The translations under genes were made by a program, and so were the position numbers. 64,000 bases of DNA from Chromatiaceae bacterium. GTDB lineage: Bacteria > Pseudomonadota > Gammaproteobacteria > Chromatiales > Chromatiaceae. Positions 1 to 11,614 of this stretch are shown piece after piece (the stretch's first letter is position 1; every line of letters starts with the position of its first letter). The notes beneath the pieces are model-generated. The model searched no databases and was not told where the DNA came from. It saw only the letters and a program-made list of their open reading frames with translations. The stretch lies in the NCBI GenBank assembly GCA_019356535.1, contig CP037918.1, forward strand, positions 620,001-684,000. Direction: 5' to 3'.

Positions 1-181
1 TCCTGGGCCCTGACAGGGTGTACGGAGATGAAGTGTTGCGGCATTGAAGATTTCGATTGCGTATTGGAGGTCGGCGGTATTGAATGCATTTGGGATGCGC
101 TGAGCTGTCCTTCCTCGCAAGCAGGCGAGGTGGCCAAACCCAGCGTATTCCTGGCACGGCGACCGGGAGAAACGAGAAACG

Positions 182-1603
182 ATGAGTAAAAACATTCGGG
201 CAGAGGTGGTGGTTCTTGGTGGCGGTCCAGGCGGCTATAGCGCAGCCTTTCGTGCCGCCGACCTGGGGTTGAAGACGGTACTGGTTGAGCGCTATCCGAC
301 GTTGGGAGGCGTCTGTCTGAACGTCGGTTGTATCCCCTCCAAGGCTCTGTTGCACACCGCCGAGGTGATCAACGAGGTGGCTGAGCTTGAGGTCATGGGG
401 GTGCGCTACACCAAGCCGAAGATCGACCTCGACAAGATGCGTGCCGGCAAGGATGCGGTGGTCGCAAAGCTCACTGGCGGTCTCGCTGCATTGGCTAGGC
501 AACGCAAGGTGCAGGTGATCACCGGCTGGGGCGAGTTCGCTTCGCCGCGTACCTTGTCGGTGAAGACCGAGGAGGGCACGGTGCAGGTGGATTTCGATCA
601 CGCCATCATCGCTGCCGGTTCGCGCCCGGTGAAGATTCCAGGCTTCCCCAACGACGACCCGCGCCTGCTCGATTCCACTGGAGCACTCGCCCTGCAGGAC
701 ATCCCGAAGCGCTTTCTCATCATCGGTGGTGGCATCATTGGTCTGGAGATGGCCACCGTCTATGCCACCCTGGGCTCGAAGGTCGATATCGTCGAGCTCC
801 AGCCCGGCCTGATCCCGGGCTGTGACCCCGATCTGGTGCGGCCCTTGCAAAAGCGCCTGTCGAAGCAGGTGCAGAATATCTGGCTGAACACCCGGGTAGC
901 CGACATCCAGGCGCTCAAGTCTGGGCTCAAGGTCACCTTCGAGGGCGACAAGGCCCCCGAACCACAAGTTTACGACCGTGTGCTGGTCGCAGTCGGACGC
1001 ACCCCCAACGGCAAGCTGATCGCCGCCGACAAGGCGGGCGTCCAGGTCGATGAGCGCGGTTTCATTCCAGTGGACGCGCACATGCGCACCAATGTGCCGC
1101 ACATCTACGCCATTGGCGACATCGTCGGTAATCCCATGTTGGCGCACAAGGCAGTACACGAAGGTCACGTCGCCGCCGAGGTGATCGCCGGGCTGCCGGC
1201 GCTGTTCGATCCCATGACCATCCCCTCGGTGGCCTACACCGATCCCGAGATCGCCTGGATGGGCCTGACCGAGACCGAAGCAAAGGAGAAGGGCATCGAG
1301 ATCGAGAAGGGTGTATTTCCCTGGGCTGCCTCCGGTCGCGCGCTCGGCATCCATCGCGAGGAAGGCTTTACCAAGCTGATCTTCGATGCCCGCAGCAAGC
1401 GTCTGCTCGGTGCCGGCATCGTCGGGCGCAACGCCGGCGAATTGATCGGCGAGACGGTGCTGGCTCTGGAGATGGGCGCGGACGCCGAGGACATCGCGCT
1501 CACCATCCATCCGCATCCCACGCTCAACGAATCGATCGGCATGGCTGCTGAAATGGCCGAGGGCACCATCACCGACCTGATGCCCCCGCGCAAGAAGCGT
1601 TGA
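182..1603 (+). CDS. lpdA: Dihydrolipoyl dehydrogenase (E3)
   Basis: This 473-residue FAD flavoprotein reoxidises the dihydrolipoyl groups of 2-oxoacid dehydrogenase complexes with NAD+. The FAD-binding glycine motif GGGPGGYS lies at about residues 13-20. The redox disulfide CLNVGC is at residues 45-50, an NAD-binding GGGIIGLE motif is near 180, and the C-terminal active-site HPHPTLNE is near 442. The length is usual for the family. The ATG is preceded by a purine-rich GGGAGAA stretch. The 181 bases upstream hold only the possible tail of another frame and no recognisable aceF. The window's sucA-sucB operon lies 30 kb away and has no E3 of its own, so this protein may serve both pyruvate and 2-oxoglutarate dehydrogenases (inference). 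Confidence 0.96.
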   Translation: MSKNIRAEVVVLGGGPGGYSAAFRAADLGLKTVLVERYPTLGGVCLNVGCIPSKALLHTAEVINEVAELEVMGVRYTKPKIDLDKMRAGKDAVVAKLTGGLAALARQRKVQVITGWGEFASPRTLSVKTEEGTVQVDFDHAIIAAGSRPVKIPGFPNDDPRLLDSTGALALQDIPKRFLIIGGGIIGLEMATVYATLGSKVDIVELQPGLIPGCDPDLVRPLQKRLSKQVQNIWLNTRVADIQALKSGLKVTFEGDKAPEPQVYDRVLVAVGRTPNGKLIAADKAGVQVDERGFIPVDAHMRTNVPHIYAIGDIVGNPMLAHKAVHEGHVAAEVIAGLPALFDPMTIPSVAYTDPEIAWMGLTETEAKEKGIEIEKGVFPWAASGRALGIHREEGFTKLIFDARSKRLLGAGIVGRNAGELIGETVLALEMGADAEDIALTIHPHPTLNESIGMAAEMAEGTITDLMPPRKKR

Positions 1604-1622
1604 GGCTGCCGGGAACGGGGAA

Positions 1623-2399
1623 GTGGGCGTGGTGCCACTGTATTACCGCGAGTACGGTGATGCCGGCCCCTCCCTGATCCTGCTGCACGGCCTGTTCGGC
1701 TCTTCGGCCAACTGGGGTTCGATCGCACGCGAGCTGGGCGGGCAGTTCCGGGTGATCGTTCCCGATCTGCGCAATCATGGTCGCTCGCCGCATGCCGAAC
1801 CGATGGACTACGCGGCGATGGCAGAGGACGTCCAGGCGCTGATCGACACCCTGGGGTTGGAATGCCCCCTGGTGGTTGGCCACAGCATGGGCGGCAAGGT
1901 AGCGATGAGGCTGGCGCTGGCCTCGCCCGGCGCGGTGGCGGCCATCGGCGTGGTGGATATCGCGCCGGTGGCCTACGATCACGATTTCTCCGACGTTTTC
2001 GCGGGCTTCGAGGCCGTGGGCCTGGCGTCGATCCAGGGGCGCACCGAGGCCGACCGGCAGATGGCTGTCTTTGTGCCCGATGCGGCGGTGCGCGCCTTCC
2101 TGCTGCAGAACCTGGTCCACGAGGCCGGGCGCTGGCGCTGGCGGCTGAACCTGCCGGTGCTGCGCGCGGCAATGGAGCGGATCACGGGTTTCGAGGTGCC
2201 GGAGACTGCCCGCTACGAGGGGCCGGCGCACTTCATCTACGGCGCCCGTTCCAACTATGTGCAGCCCACACACGAGCAGGTCGTACGGTCTCTGTTTCCG
2301 CAGGCGGTGTTCTGCTCGGTGGAGGGCGCCGGGCACTGGGTCTATGCCGAGCGGCGCGCAGCCTTCCTGCAATGTCTCGAGCGATTGTTGAATGCCTGA
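1623..2399 (+). CDS. Alpha/beta-hydrolase, YbfF-like esterase
   Basis: This is a 258-residue alpha/beta-hydrolase fold protein. The oxyanion-hole LLHGLFGSS lies near residue 20, the nucleophile elbow GHSMGG has its serine at about residue 88, and the catalytic histidine is probably in GAGHWVY near the C-terminus. The whole pattern, including PDLRNHGRS, resembles the E. coli YbfF esterase, a cytoplasmic acyl-CoA or ester hydrolase. The start is a GTG, 19 bases after lpdA, so the two are probably cotranscribed. It overlaps the following UPF0149 gene by 8 bases. The physiological substrate is unknown. Confidence 0.85.
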   Translation: MGVVPLYYREYGDAGPSLILLHGLFGSSANWGSIARELGGQFRVIVPDLRNHGRSPHAEPMDYAAMAEDVQALIDTLGLECPLVVGHSMGGKVAMRLALASPGAVAAIGVVDIAPVAYDHDFSDVFAGFEAVGLASIQGRTEADRQMAVFVPDAAVRAFLLQNLVHEAGRWRWRLNLPVLRAAMERITGFEVPETARYEGPAHFIYGARSNYVQPTHEQVVRSLFPQAVFCSVEGAGHWVYAERRAAFLQCLERLLNA

Positions 2400-2904
2400 C
2401 TCGTTGCAATACGAGATGGTGGCACGGGAGCTTGCCGAACACGGCTGTGCGTTCTCACCTGCCTGGCTGCACGGCGCCCTGTTCGGCCTGATCGCGCTGC
2501 ATGACGATGACCATGAGGCTGGGTGCGAACGGCTTCGGGTCTTGCTCGATGCCGATGACCGACTGGGCGCTTGGTTGCGCGAGAGCTACCGGGCGCTGTG
2601 GGCCACACTGGATGGTCCGGGGCTGGATTTCGGTATGCCCCTGCCGGAGGGCGGGGTGCCCGAGCGGGCCGTGGCGGTGATCGATTGGGCCGCTGGCTAT
2701 CTCCAGGGGCTGCATTGCTCGGGGCTGGACGAGGTGGTCTTCCCCGATGCGGCGGGAGGGCATGCCGTCGACGAACTGCGGCAGGTCGCGGCGGCCGAGC
2801 CGCGGACTCTGTGTGCCGACGAGGAGGAACTGGAGGAGGTTGCCGAGCACGTCTGGGTGACCGCGGTGCTGGTGCGCGAGTTGCTGGTGGTGGCGCGCGA
2901 ATAA
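2392..2904 (+). CDS. UPF0149 (YgfB/YecA-like) family protein
   Basis: This 170-residue acidic protein has the UPF0149 look: an N-terminal helical part with SPAWLHGALFGLIAL near residue 22, a central WAAGYLQGL segment near residue 100, and an acidic C-terminus rich in EEELEEV. YgfB relatives are small helical cytoplasmic proteins, some of which modulate gene expression, but no reaction is established for this one. The ATG lies inside the last codons of the esterase gene, which suggests translational coupling. It is followed on the opposite strand by the tRNA-Pro/ispB terminator. Confidence 0.8.
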   Translation: MPDSLQYEMVARELAEHGCAFSPAWLHGALFGLIALHDDDHEAGCERLRVLLDADDRLGAWLRESYRALWATLDGPGLDFGMPLPEGGVPERAVAVIDWAAGYLQGLHCSGLDEVVFPDAAGGHAVDELRQVAAAEPRTLCADEEELEEVAEHVWVTAVLVRELLVVARE

Positions 2905-2905
2905 C

Positions 2906-2938
2906 GAAAAATCCCCGCCCGGCGAGCCGGACGGGGAT
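2906..2938 (-). terminator. Rho-independent terminator of ispB/tRNA-Pro unit
   Basis: Read on the minus strand, a GC-rich hairpin (ATCCCCG... pairing with ...CGGGGAT, 2911-2938) is followed by a run of five T. It lies just downstream of the 3' end of tRNA-Pro. Confidence 0.85.
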
Positions 2939-2945
2939 ACGGTGT

Positions 2946-3022
2946 TGGTCGGAGTGAGAGGATTCGAACCTCCGGCCCCTGCCTCCCGAAGGCAGTGCTC
3001 TACCAGGCTGAGCTACACTCCG
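2946..3022 (-). tRNA. tRNA-Pro (anticodon CGG)
   Basis: This is a 77-nt cloverleaf with a perfect 7-bp acceptor stem (CGGAGTG / CACTCCG). The anticodon stem CTGCC/GGCAG encloses the loop TTCGGGA, giving anticodon CGG. The T-loop is TTCGAAT. Discriminator A and the 3' CCA are encoded. It starts only 10 bases after the ispB stop and shares its terminator, so it is probably processed from an ispB-tRNA transcript. Confidence 0.95.
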
Positions 3023-3032
3023 AAGTTGTCCG

Positions 3033-4001
3033 TCAGAAGGGGCGGTCCACCGCGAAGTCGGCCAGTGCCATGAGCGCGGTGAGGTAGTTGCTGGCCGGCA
3101 GGTCGGCGATGGCCTGCTGGGCGCGTTCGGCCTCTTCTTTCGCGAGGCGGGCAGTGTACGCGATCGCGTCGGTCGATTCAATGGCCCGGCGTACCTCTTC
3201 GACCCGGTCGGCGCCCCCCTGTTCGATCACCTCGCGCAGCATGGCGCGGGTGGGCTGGTCGGCTACCGCCATGGCACGGATCAGCGGCAGGGTGGGTTTG
3301 CCCTCGGCCAGGTCGTCGCCGATGTTCTTGCCGATGTCGGCCTCGGAGGAGCCGTAGTCCAGCGCGTCGTCGATCATCTGGAAGGCCATGCCGAGCCGCA
3401 GGCCGTACTCGGCCATGGCTTCCTCTTCGCGCTCGCAGGCCCCGGCGACCACGGCGCCCAGCCGCGCTCCGGCTTCGAACAGGGTCGCGGTCTTGCGTAG
3501 CACCACCTCGCGGTAGCGTTCCTCGTCGGTGTCCGGGTCGTTGCAGTTGAGCAATTGCAGCACTTCGCCTTCGGCGATGCGGTTGGTCGCGGTGGAGAGG
3601 ATCTGCATTACCCGCATGCTGTCCACGGCGACCATCATCTCGAAGGAACGTGAATACAGGAAGTCGCCGACCAGTACGCTGGCGGCATTGCCCCAGACGG
3701 CATTGGCCGTGTCGCGGTTGCGGCGCTTCTCGGAGCCGTCCACCACGTCGTCGTGCAGCAGGGTGGCAGTGTGGATGAACTCGACGATGGCTGCCAGGTC
3801 GACATGCTGGTTGCCGGTGTACCCCAGGGCCCGTGCCGAAAGCAGCACGATAAGGGGACGCAGCCGCTTGCCGCCGCTGCCGACGATGTAGTGCCCGATC
3901 TGGTTGATCAGCACCACGTCGGAGCTCAGGCGGTCGAGTATCAGCTGGTTGGTGGCCTTGAGATCGTCCGCGATCAGTTCGCGGATGCTGTCGAGATCCA
4001 T
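3033..4001 (-). CDS. ispB: Octaprenyl (polyprenyl) diphosphate synthase
   Basis: This is a 322-residue trans-isoprenyl diphosphate synthase that makes the ubiquinone side chain from farnesyl diphosphate and isopentenyl diphosphate. The first Asp-rich motif DDVVD is at residues 84-88, preceded by LLH. The second, MIDDALDY, is near residue 213, and GGKRLRP lies near 43. Its divergence from rplU-rpmA-obgE is the classical gammaproteobacterial arrangement. It is followed closely by tRNA-Pro. Confidence 0.95.
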   Translation of the reverse strand: MDLDSIRELIADDLKATNQLILDRLSSDVVLINQIGHYIVGSGGKRLRPLIVLLSARALGYTGNQHVDLAAIVEFIHTATLLHDDVVDGSEKRRNRDTANAVWGNAASVLVGDFLYSRSFEMMVAVDSMRVMQILSTATNRIAEGEVLQLLNCNDPDTDEERYREVVLRKTATLFEAGARLGAVVAGACEREEEAMAEYGLRLGMAFQMIDDALDYGSSEADIGKNIGDDLAEGKPTLPLIRAMAVADQPTRAMLREVIEQGGADRVEEVRRAIESTDAIAYTARLAKEEAERAQQAIADLPASNYLTALMALADFAVDRPF

Positions 4002-4080
4002 TGAAGTGCTATACCGGTTTGGGGAGCCGGCATCCTAGTTTTGCCGGCTTCGGTCTGTCAAGGTAAGCCGATGACTACTA

Positions 4081-4109
4081 TTGACGTTGGGCGCCCGGCT
4101 CTATAGAAT
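4081..4109 (+). promoter_or_regulatory. Sigma-70 promoter for rplU-rpmA
   Basis: A TTGACG -35 box (4081-4086) and a TAGAAT -10 box (4104-4109) are separated by exactly 17 bases. They lie in the ispB-rplU divergent region, about 60 bases before the rplU start codon. Confidence 0.75.
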
Positions 4110-4174
4110 GCCGCGTCTTTCCGCAGCCGTGTGGCTGCTCCGCATCGAATTCAGACATTGGAGAGTGTGCAGCC

Positions 4175-4489
4175 ATGTACGCCGTTATCCAGACCGGGGG
4201 CAAGCAGTATCGCGTGTCCGAGGGAACCACCCTGCGGGTGGAGAAGATCGCCGCCGACGAAGGCGCCAGCATCGAGATCGACAAGGTGCTGATGGTTGCC
4301 GACGGTGACGACATCAAGGTGGGTGCGCCCTATGTCGAAGGCGGCAAGGTGACCGCCACCGTGAAGGCGCACGGCAAGGGCAAGAAGGTGCGCATCATCA
4401 AGTTCAAGCGCCGCAAGCACCATATGAAGCGGCAGGGCCATCGTCAGGCCTATACCGAGATCGAAGTGACCGGCATCAGCGCGGGCTAA
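4175..4489 (+). CDS. rplU: 50S ribosomal protein L21
   Basis: This 104-residue protein has the diagnostic N-terminus [17 protein letters not shown] and C-terminal [16 protein letters not shown], which bind 23S rRNA. It is the first gene of the rplU-rpmA operon, 12 bases before rpmA, behind the promoter at 4081-4109. Confidence 0.97.
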   Translation: MYAVIQTGGKQYRVSEGTTLRVEKIAADEGASIEIDKVLMVADGDDIKVGAPYVEGGKVTATVKAHGKGKKVRIIKFKRRKHHMKRQGHRQAYTEIEVTGISAG

Positions 4490-4501
4490 GGAGAACACAC
4501 C

Positions 4502-4759
4502 ATGGCACACAAGAAGGCAGGCGGCAGCTCTCGCAACGGCCGCGATTCGGAATCCAAACGCCTCGGCGTCAAGCGTTTCGGCGGCCAGCAGGTGCGTGCC
4601 GGCAACATCATCATCCGCCAGCGTGGCACCCGGGTACATCCTGGTGTGAACGTGGGCTGCGGTCGCGACTACACCCTGTTCGCCAAGATCGACGGCGTGG
4701 TCAAGTTCGAGACCAAGGGTCCGAAGAACCGCAAGTACGTGAGCGTGGTGCCCGCCTGA
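4502..4759 (+). CDS. rpmA: 50S ribosomal protein L27
   Basis: This 85-residue protein has the typical start [16 protein letters not shown], whose flexible tail reaches the peptidyl-transferase centre, followed by [15 protein letters not shown] clear ribosome-binding site (AAGGAGAA) precedes the ATG. The operon ends at the hairpin at 4786-4811. Confidence 0.97.
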   Translation: MAHKKAGGSSRNGRDSESKRLGVKRFGGQQVRAGNIIIRQRGTRVHPGVNVGCGRDYTLFAKIDGVVKFETKGPKNRKYVSVVPA

Positions 4760-7029
<2,270 letters not shown>

Positions 7030-7055
7030 AGGTTGTCGTTCCGGCGCCGTTTGAG

Positions 7056-7088
7056 AAAAAAAACCCTGCCGCGGTCCGTGCGGCAGGG
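7056..7088 (-). terminator. Terminator on the minus strand after the porin
   Basis: The stem CCCTGCCGC / GCGGCAGGG (7064-7088) is followed on the minus strand by seven T. It is oriented to end transcription coming from the porin/chemoreceptor genes. On the plus strand no T-run follows. Confidence 0.7.
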
Positions 7089-7247
7089 CGATGTGTCGCC
7101 GGCTCGGTTGGCAAACCCAGTGGTCCTTCAATGGTCTTCCTGACCAAGTGTCTTCCCTGAAAGTCCCTATCAGGCGACGGTGTCATTGTGCCGCGATTCG
7201 TCCTATCGCACATGACGCCATTGACGACAAATGATGTAGGAATTTTC

Positions 7248-8357
7248 CTACAGGAGTGTCAATCGGTAGTTGATGAAGGCCCGGGTGTTGTTACCGTCCG
7301 GGCCCATGTCGCTGTGGACCAAGTCGAAATGCAGGTTCTCCGAGAGAGAATAACCGGCCCACAGGTCCCATTCGTCGCCCACTCCCTGGTCGAAATCCAC
7401 GTGGCGCACGCCCAGGCTCAGGCGGTCGATCCCATGGTATTCCGCGCCCAGAGCAAGGGCGCGGATGCGCGGGGTCCCGTCGATGGTGTTCTGGTCGCAG
7501 GAGGTGAAGAAGGGGCCGCCGCCGTAACCGTTGCTCACGCTGCCGCTGCCGCTGACCCGGTTGTAGTTGCCCGACAGGGTGAAGTCGTCGAGTGTGTAGG
7601 CCACGGAGAGGCCCCAGGCGTGGGCGCTCTGGTTGGCTGCCTTGTCCTGCTGGCGGGTCCATTGCCACCTCAGGTGCAGATTGTCGATCGGGTCGCCGCC
7701 GGCCTCGAGATAGAAGATGTCGGTGCCATCCGGCTGGCGGTAATACCAGGCCTGAGCGTCCCAGTGGGTCGCGCTGCGATTCACCCCGAGCAGGGTCAGG
7801 CCACGCTTGCCGTTGATGCGCGTGAACTTCTCCTGGCGAGCGTCCACCCCCGCCCAGCGGCGCAGGTGGGCCAGGGTGAATTCCCAGTCCTCGAAGGTGT
7901 TATTGCTGAGCACGACCCCTTCGAAGGTGTTGGGGATCATGCCGATGTCGTCGGTATCGGCGAAGGGGGTGTCGATCTCCTGGCGGCCGATGCGCAGACG
8001 GGTCTCTCCCAGATGGCCTTCCACCCAGAGCTGGCCGAAGACGGCGTAGCCCTTGCCGTTGGGGCCGCCGGCGGAATCGAGGAACAGCGGGTCGTCATTC
8101 ATGCCGCCGACAGGTGTGGTGGCATAAAGGGTGGAGCCGGCGCGCAGGTTTCGCCACGCCGGTGTCGTGCCATCCAGGCGGGCGCCGACGGACAGGGATT
8201 CCACGGTGTTGCCTGTGCCATTGTCGGTGGCGGTGTAACCTAGGCGCAGCTCGCTGGAGAGTGCCCCCGGGGGCTGCATGGCGCAACCGCAGCCGAGCGG
8301 GCCGGCGCCAATGAGTAGCAAGGTCCATGATGGGGCTTTGCGGTACGCCTTGTGCAT
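7248..8357 (-). CDS. OprD-like outer-membrane porin
   Basis: This is a 369-residue predicted beta-barrel with a basic, hydrophobic signal sequence (MHKAYRKAPSWTLLLIGAG). Alternating amphipathic strands follow, and the C-terminus NTRAFINYRLTLL suits an outer-membrane insertion signal. The RIGRQEIDTPFADTDD... PNTFEGVVLSN stretch is typical of OprD-type substrate-selective channels. The start at 8357 was chosen because it lies two bases after the stop of the chemoreceptor gene (TGATAATG), implying coupling. A longer frame would run into the chemoreceptor. The substrate is unknown. The pairing with a chemoreceptor suggests the channel admits the sensed compound (inference). Confidence 0.75.
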   Translation of the reverse strand: MHKAYRKAPSWTLLLIGAGPLGCGCAMQPPGALSSELRLGYTATDNGTGNTVESLSVGARLDGTTPAWRNLRAGSTLYATTPVGGMNDDPLFLDSAGGPNGKGYAVFGQLWVEGHLGETRLRIGRQEIDTPFADTDDIGMIPNTFEGVVLSNNTFEDWEFTLAHLRRWAGVDARQEKFTRINGKRGLTLLGVNRSATHWDAQAWYYRQPDGTDIFYLEAGGDPIDNLHLRWQWTRQQDKAANQSAHAWGLSVAYTLDDFTLSGNYNRVSGSGSVSNGYGGGPFFTSCDQNTIDGTPRIRALALGAEYHGIDRLSLGVRHVDFDQGVGDEWDLWAGYSLSENLHFDLVHSDMGPDGNNTRAFINYRLTLL

Positions 8358-8359
8358 TA

Positions 8360-11146
8360 TCAGAACTCTTCCCACTCGTCGTCGTCCTCGACGATTGCCG
8401 CTGCCGCTGCCGCTGCCGCTGCTGGTCTGGCTGCCGGCCGCGGTGCCGGGGCGGGCTTGGTGGGCGGTGTCGGTGCGGCTGCCGGTGCCGGGGCTGCCGG
8501 CTGTTCCTGCGCCCGGGTTTCCATGCCATTGAGGCGGAAGAAGCCGACCAGCCGCTCCAGTTCCCTGGCTTTTTCGTTGAGCTGGGCCGAGGCGGCCGAG
8601 GTCTGCTCGGCCAGTGCCGCATTCTGTTGGGTGACCTCGTCCATCGAGGCGACTGCGCGATTGACCTGTTCGATGCCGGCTGATTGCTCGACAGAGGCGG
8701 CGGCGATCTCGGCGATGATATCGCCGACTTTCTTGACCGCTACAACGATCTCTTCCAGGGTGTTGCCAGATTCGTCCACCAGCTCGCTGCCGGCCTGTAC
8801 CTTGGAAACCGAGTCCTGGATCAGCTCCTTGATCTCCTTGGCGGCTTCGGCAGATCGTGAGGCCAGGTTGCGCACCTCGGTGGCCACTACCGCGAAGCCA
8901 CGACCTTGTTCGCCGGCGCGTGCGGCTTCTACCGAGGCATTGAGTGCCAGCAGGTTGGTCTGGAAGGCGATCTCGTCGATCACGCTGATGATCTCGGCGA
9001 TCTTCGCGCTGGACTCGTTGATCTCGCGCATGGCGCCGACCGCGCGACTGACGACCTCGCCGCCGCGTGTGGCGAGCTGGCTGGCGTTGCCAGCGACCTG
9101 ATCGGCCTGGCGGGCGTTGTCGGCGTTGTTGCGTACCGTGGAGGTCAACTCTTCCATGCTGGAGGCGGTTTCTTCCAGGGCTGATGCCTGCTGCTCGGTG
9201 CGTGCCGAAAGGTTGGTGTTGCCAGCGGTGATTTCGGCCGAGGCGGTGGAGATGCTGTCGGCCGATTCGCGCAGCTTGCGCACGATGCCTTCGATATTGG
9301 CAATGGTCTTGTTGACGTCTTCCTTCACTTGGCCAAAAGTGCCGGCGTAGTCGCGGGTGATGGTCTCGGTCAGATCGCCTTCGGCCATGCGCCGCATTAC
9401 CCGGGCGATGTCGCTGAAGCCGGTCTCGATCTCCTCGAGCAGCTCGTTCATGCCCTCTGCCAGTTGCCGGAAGAAGCCTTCCTTGCCTTCCAGCGAGATG
9501 CGGCGGTCGAGTTCACCGCGTCGCGCGGCGGCCACGATGCTGTCGATTTCGCGTTCCACGGCGACTTCCTCGGTGCGGTTGGTCCATTCCACCGCAGTGC
9601 CCAGGCGCTGGCCGTTCTCGTTGTATACCGGGTTGGCGACGATCTTGAGGGTCAGACCGGCGACTTCGACCTCGCGGCTGACCGTGCCTTTTGCATTGTC
9701 CAGCAAAGCACGCTGGTGGCGGCGATCCTTATGGAACACGTCCATGTTGGCGCCGCGCAGGTTCGAGGCGTCGAAGTTGGGCAGTACCTCACGCAGTGTC
9801 GGTTCAGCCTCCTTGAACAGGCGTTCCAGAGCCTCGTTCAGGTAGATGATGTTGTAGTCGGCATCGGCCACCATCACCGCGCTGCCGACCTTGTCCAGGG
9901 CGGCGCGGATGCGCGCGTTCTCCTCGGCCTCGCGGCGTTCCTGTTCCAGCCGCTCGGCTTCGATGCGTGCCTGCTCGACCTCCTCGGTGCGGTCGGTCCA
10001 CTGGGTGACTCGCCCCAGATAGGTCTGCTGCTCGTCGTATACGGGGCTGGCGACAAAGCGGATGTGCCGGTCGCCCAGGCGAGTGTCGATGCGAATGGTT
10101 TCCTGCAGCGGCCGGCTGAAGGCGGCGATGGCATTCTCGTCGTCGAAGTAGTCGCGCAAGCGGCCGCCGATCAGCTTGTCCACCCGGAAGCCGGGATGTG
10201 TACGGGAGATGGTCGGTGTCAGGGACTCGAACAGGCGGCGCGCCGCATTGTTCATGTAGATCAGGATATTGTTCTCGTCGGAGACGGTGATGGCGACATC
10301 GGCGTTGTCCAGTGCCGAGCGCATGCGCCCGTTCTCGGTGAGTTGCTGCTTCATGCGTACCATCTGCTCGCGCAGCGCGTTGCGCATCTCCAGCAGGGCA
10401 CGGTAGAGGCCGCGGGCCTGTTCTTCTCCTGAGTAACGGGTATCGAGGTCACCGGCCGCGATCGAGGCGGCAATCCGCTCCAGTTCGCCCGGATCGTGCC
10501 CGATGGTGTGGAAGATGTTGCGGAACAGCCAGGCCATGAGGGCCACCACCAGGGCGAAGGCTATTGAACCGATACTGGTGTAGAGCAACAGGTCGCCCGA
10601 TAGCGACTTGTTCAGTTGTGTCTGGGCGGTGACCCGTTCCCGTGCCTTCTGCAGGAAGGGTTGAATCTCGCCCGAGAGCCTCTCGGCAGCGGCGTCGAAC
10701 TCACCCATCAGGGCGTTGCCGGCATCGGGCCCTCCTTCCACATAGGCGGTGGCCATGCGTTTTCCCGCCGCGTAGTAGGCTTCGAAGGCCGGCAGCATGC
10801 GCCCGTATTCGTCATGGTTGGCCGGGTCGATTTGCTGCAGCTCACTCAGCAGTTCGCGGAAGCGTTGTGCCTGGGTCTCGGCCTGGACGAAACCATCGTT
10901 GAGGCCGTTCTTCCCCTGGGTGGCGCTGATGTCGGTCAGCCATTGCTGGACCTGGACTACCGCCAGGTTGAGCTGGTGGGCCTTGTCCATGACCACCACG
11001 TCGTGGTCGAGCAGGGTGTCCATCTGGCTGCTCAGTCGATGTTCGTAGGACAGGATAAGGGCGATGGTGGTGCCGGCGGTGACCACCAGCATGAGCACGA
11101 TGGCTGCCAGTTGTTGTTGCAGGTTCAGACGGGATAACCGGGTCAT
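8360..11146 (-). CDS. Methyl-accepting chemotaxis protein with two PAS-like domains and CheR-docking tail
   Basis: This 928-residue receptor starts with a membrane helix ([20 protein letters not shown]). A periplasmic helical sensor domain follows, then a second membrane helix near residues 190-210 and a HAMP region. Two PAS-like segments are visible ([16 protein letters not shown]... and [17 protein letters not shown]...), then a second HAMP-like region and the cytoplasmic signalling hairpin ([20 protein letters not shown]). An Ala/Pro-rich linker ends in EWEEF, matching the W-x-x-F pentapeptide that tethers CheR/CheB. The start was set at the ATG nine bases after GAGG. An alternative upstream start would add 12 residues. 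It precedes the porin gene with two bases between them. Confidence 0.92.
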   Translation of the reverse strand: MTRLSRLNLQQQLAAIVLMLVVTAGTTIALILSYEHRLSSQMDTLLDHDVVVMDKAHQLNLAVVQVQQWLTDISATQGKNGLNDGFVQAETQAQRFRELLSELQQIDPANHDEYGRMLPAFEAYYAAGKRMATAYVEGGPDAGNALMGEFDAAAERLSGEIQPFLQKARERVTAQTQLNKSLSGDLLLYTSIGSIAFALVVALMAWLFRNIFHTIGHDPGELERIAASIAAGDLDTRYSGEEQARGLYRALLEMRNALREQMVRMKQQLTENGRMRSALDNADVAITVSDENNILIYMNNAARRLFESLTPTISRTHPGFRVDKLIGGRLRDYFDDENAIAAFSRPLQETIRIDTRLGDRHIRFVASPVYDEQQTYLGRVTQWTDRTEEVEQARIEAERLEQERREAEENARIRAALDKVGSAVMVADADYNIIYLNEALERLFKEAEPTLREVLPNFDASNLRGANMDVFHKDRRHQRALLDNAKGTVSREVEVAGLTLKIVANPVYNENGQRLGTAVEWTNRTEEVAVEREIDSIVAAARRGELDRRISLEGKEGFFRQLAEGMNELLEEIETGFSDIARVMRRMAEGDLTETITRDYAGTFGQVKEDVNKTIANIEGIVRKLRESADSISTASAEITAGNTNLSARTEQQASALEETASSMEELTSTVRNNADNARQADQVAGNASQLATRGGEVVSRAVGAMREINESSAKIAEIISVIDEIAFQTNLLALNASVEAARAGEQGRGFAVVATEVRNLASRSAEAAKEIKELIQDSVSKVQAGSELVDESGNTLEEIVVAVKKVGDIIAEIAAASVEQSAGIEQVNRAVASMDEVTQQNAALAEQTSAASAQLNEKARELERLVGFFRLNGMETRAQEQPAAPAPAAAPTPPTKPAPAPRPAARPAAAAAAAAAIVEDDDEWEEF

Positions 11147-11568
11147 GCCATGGTTCCTCGAGTGCAGTAGAAAAGGTGACATGCCTATCTGGCGACCCCG
11201 GTAGGCGTTTCTTTAGCTTTTCAGTGACGCGGGTCATGGATTGCCGAAGAGGCGTTCAGTATGGCGCGTGACCCGTCCGGCCCACCGCAGGTTGGTCGGT
11301 GGTCGACAAGTTTTCGGTCTGGGCGTGGAGGGCAGGGGGGATATGGGAACGAGGGGGTCAGGTGGCGCGCATACCGCGTGCTGACATGGTGTGGCATCGC
11401 AGTGCCCGGCGCATGAGTAGGGGCCTGCGAGGTGGCGCTGTCCTGTTGGCGGGCTATTGCCTGGGCAAGCTACGGTCGTAGGCAGGCGGGTGAGGCGGGG
11501 TATCGTCACCTTGCTCCCTGCTGACCGTCTCGACTCGTGTGAGCAAGCGGCAGCAGGGAGCGGGCATG
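11147..11568. other. Intergenic region between chemoreceptor and rpsT terminator
   Basis: No credible gene is seen in these 420 bases. The short frames have no homology-like features. The part near 11150-11230 is the chemoreceptor leader. An 11-bp inverted repeat, GCTCCCTGCTG (11513-11523) and CAGCAGGGAGC (11551-11561), encloses 27 bases. The stretch 11330-11360 is unusually G-rich. Confidence 0.6.
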
Positions 11569-11590
11569 AAAAAACCGGCCGCAGCCGGTT
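11569..11590 (-). terminator. rpsT terminator
   Basis: On the minus strand AACCGGC-tgcg-GCCGGTT is followed by a T-run (TTTTTT), directly after the rpsT stop. Confidence 0.85.
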
Positions 11591-11614
11591 TTCGGGCGCC
11601 TTGTCAGGGCTGGT

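Noticed and set aside
1-181. Tail of aceF or another E2 gene before lpdA
   Set aside because: The frame that stops at 45-47 reads only LGPDRVYGDEVLRH and does not resemble an E2 C-terminus. The remaining 130 bases carry no gene. The upstream gene cannot be named.
7228-7260. Extra terminator at the end of the porin gene
   Set aside because: GTAGGAA-TT-TTCCTAC forms a short palindrome, but it has few GC pairs and no T-run. The hairpin at 7056-7088 is a better terminator.
11190-11215. Sigma-28-like promoter before the PAS chemoreceptor
   Set aside because: TAAAGAAA is present on the minus strand, but the best -10-like GCCAGATA lies 14 bases away. With the correct 11-base spacer the -10 reads GTCGCCAG, a poor match.
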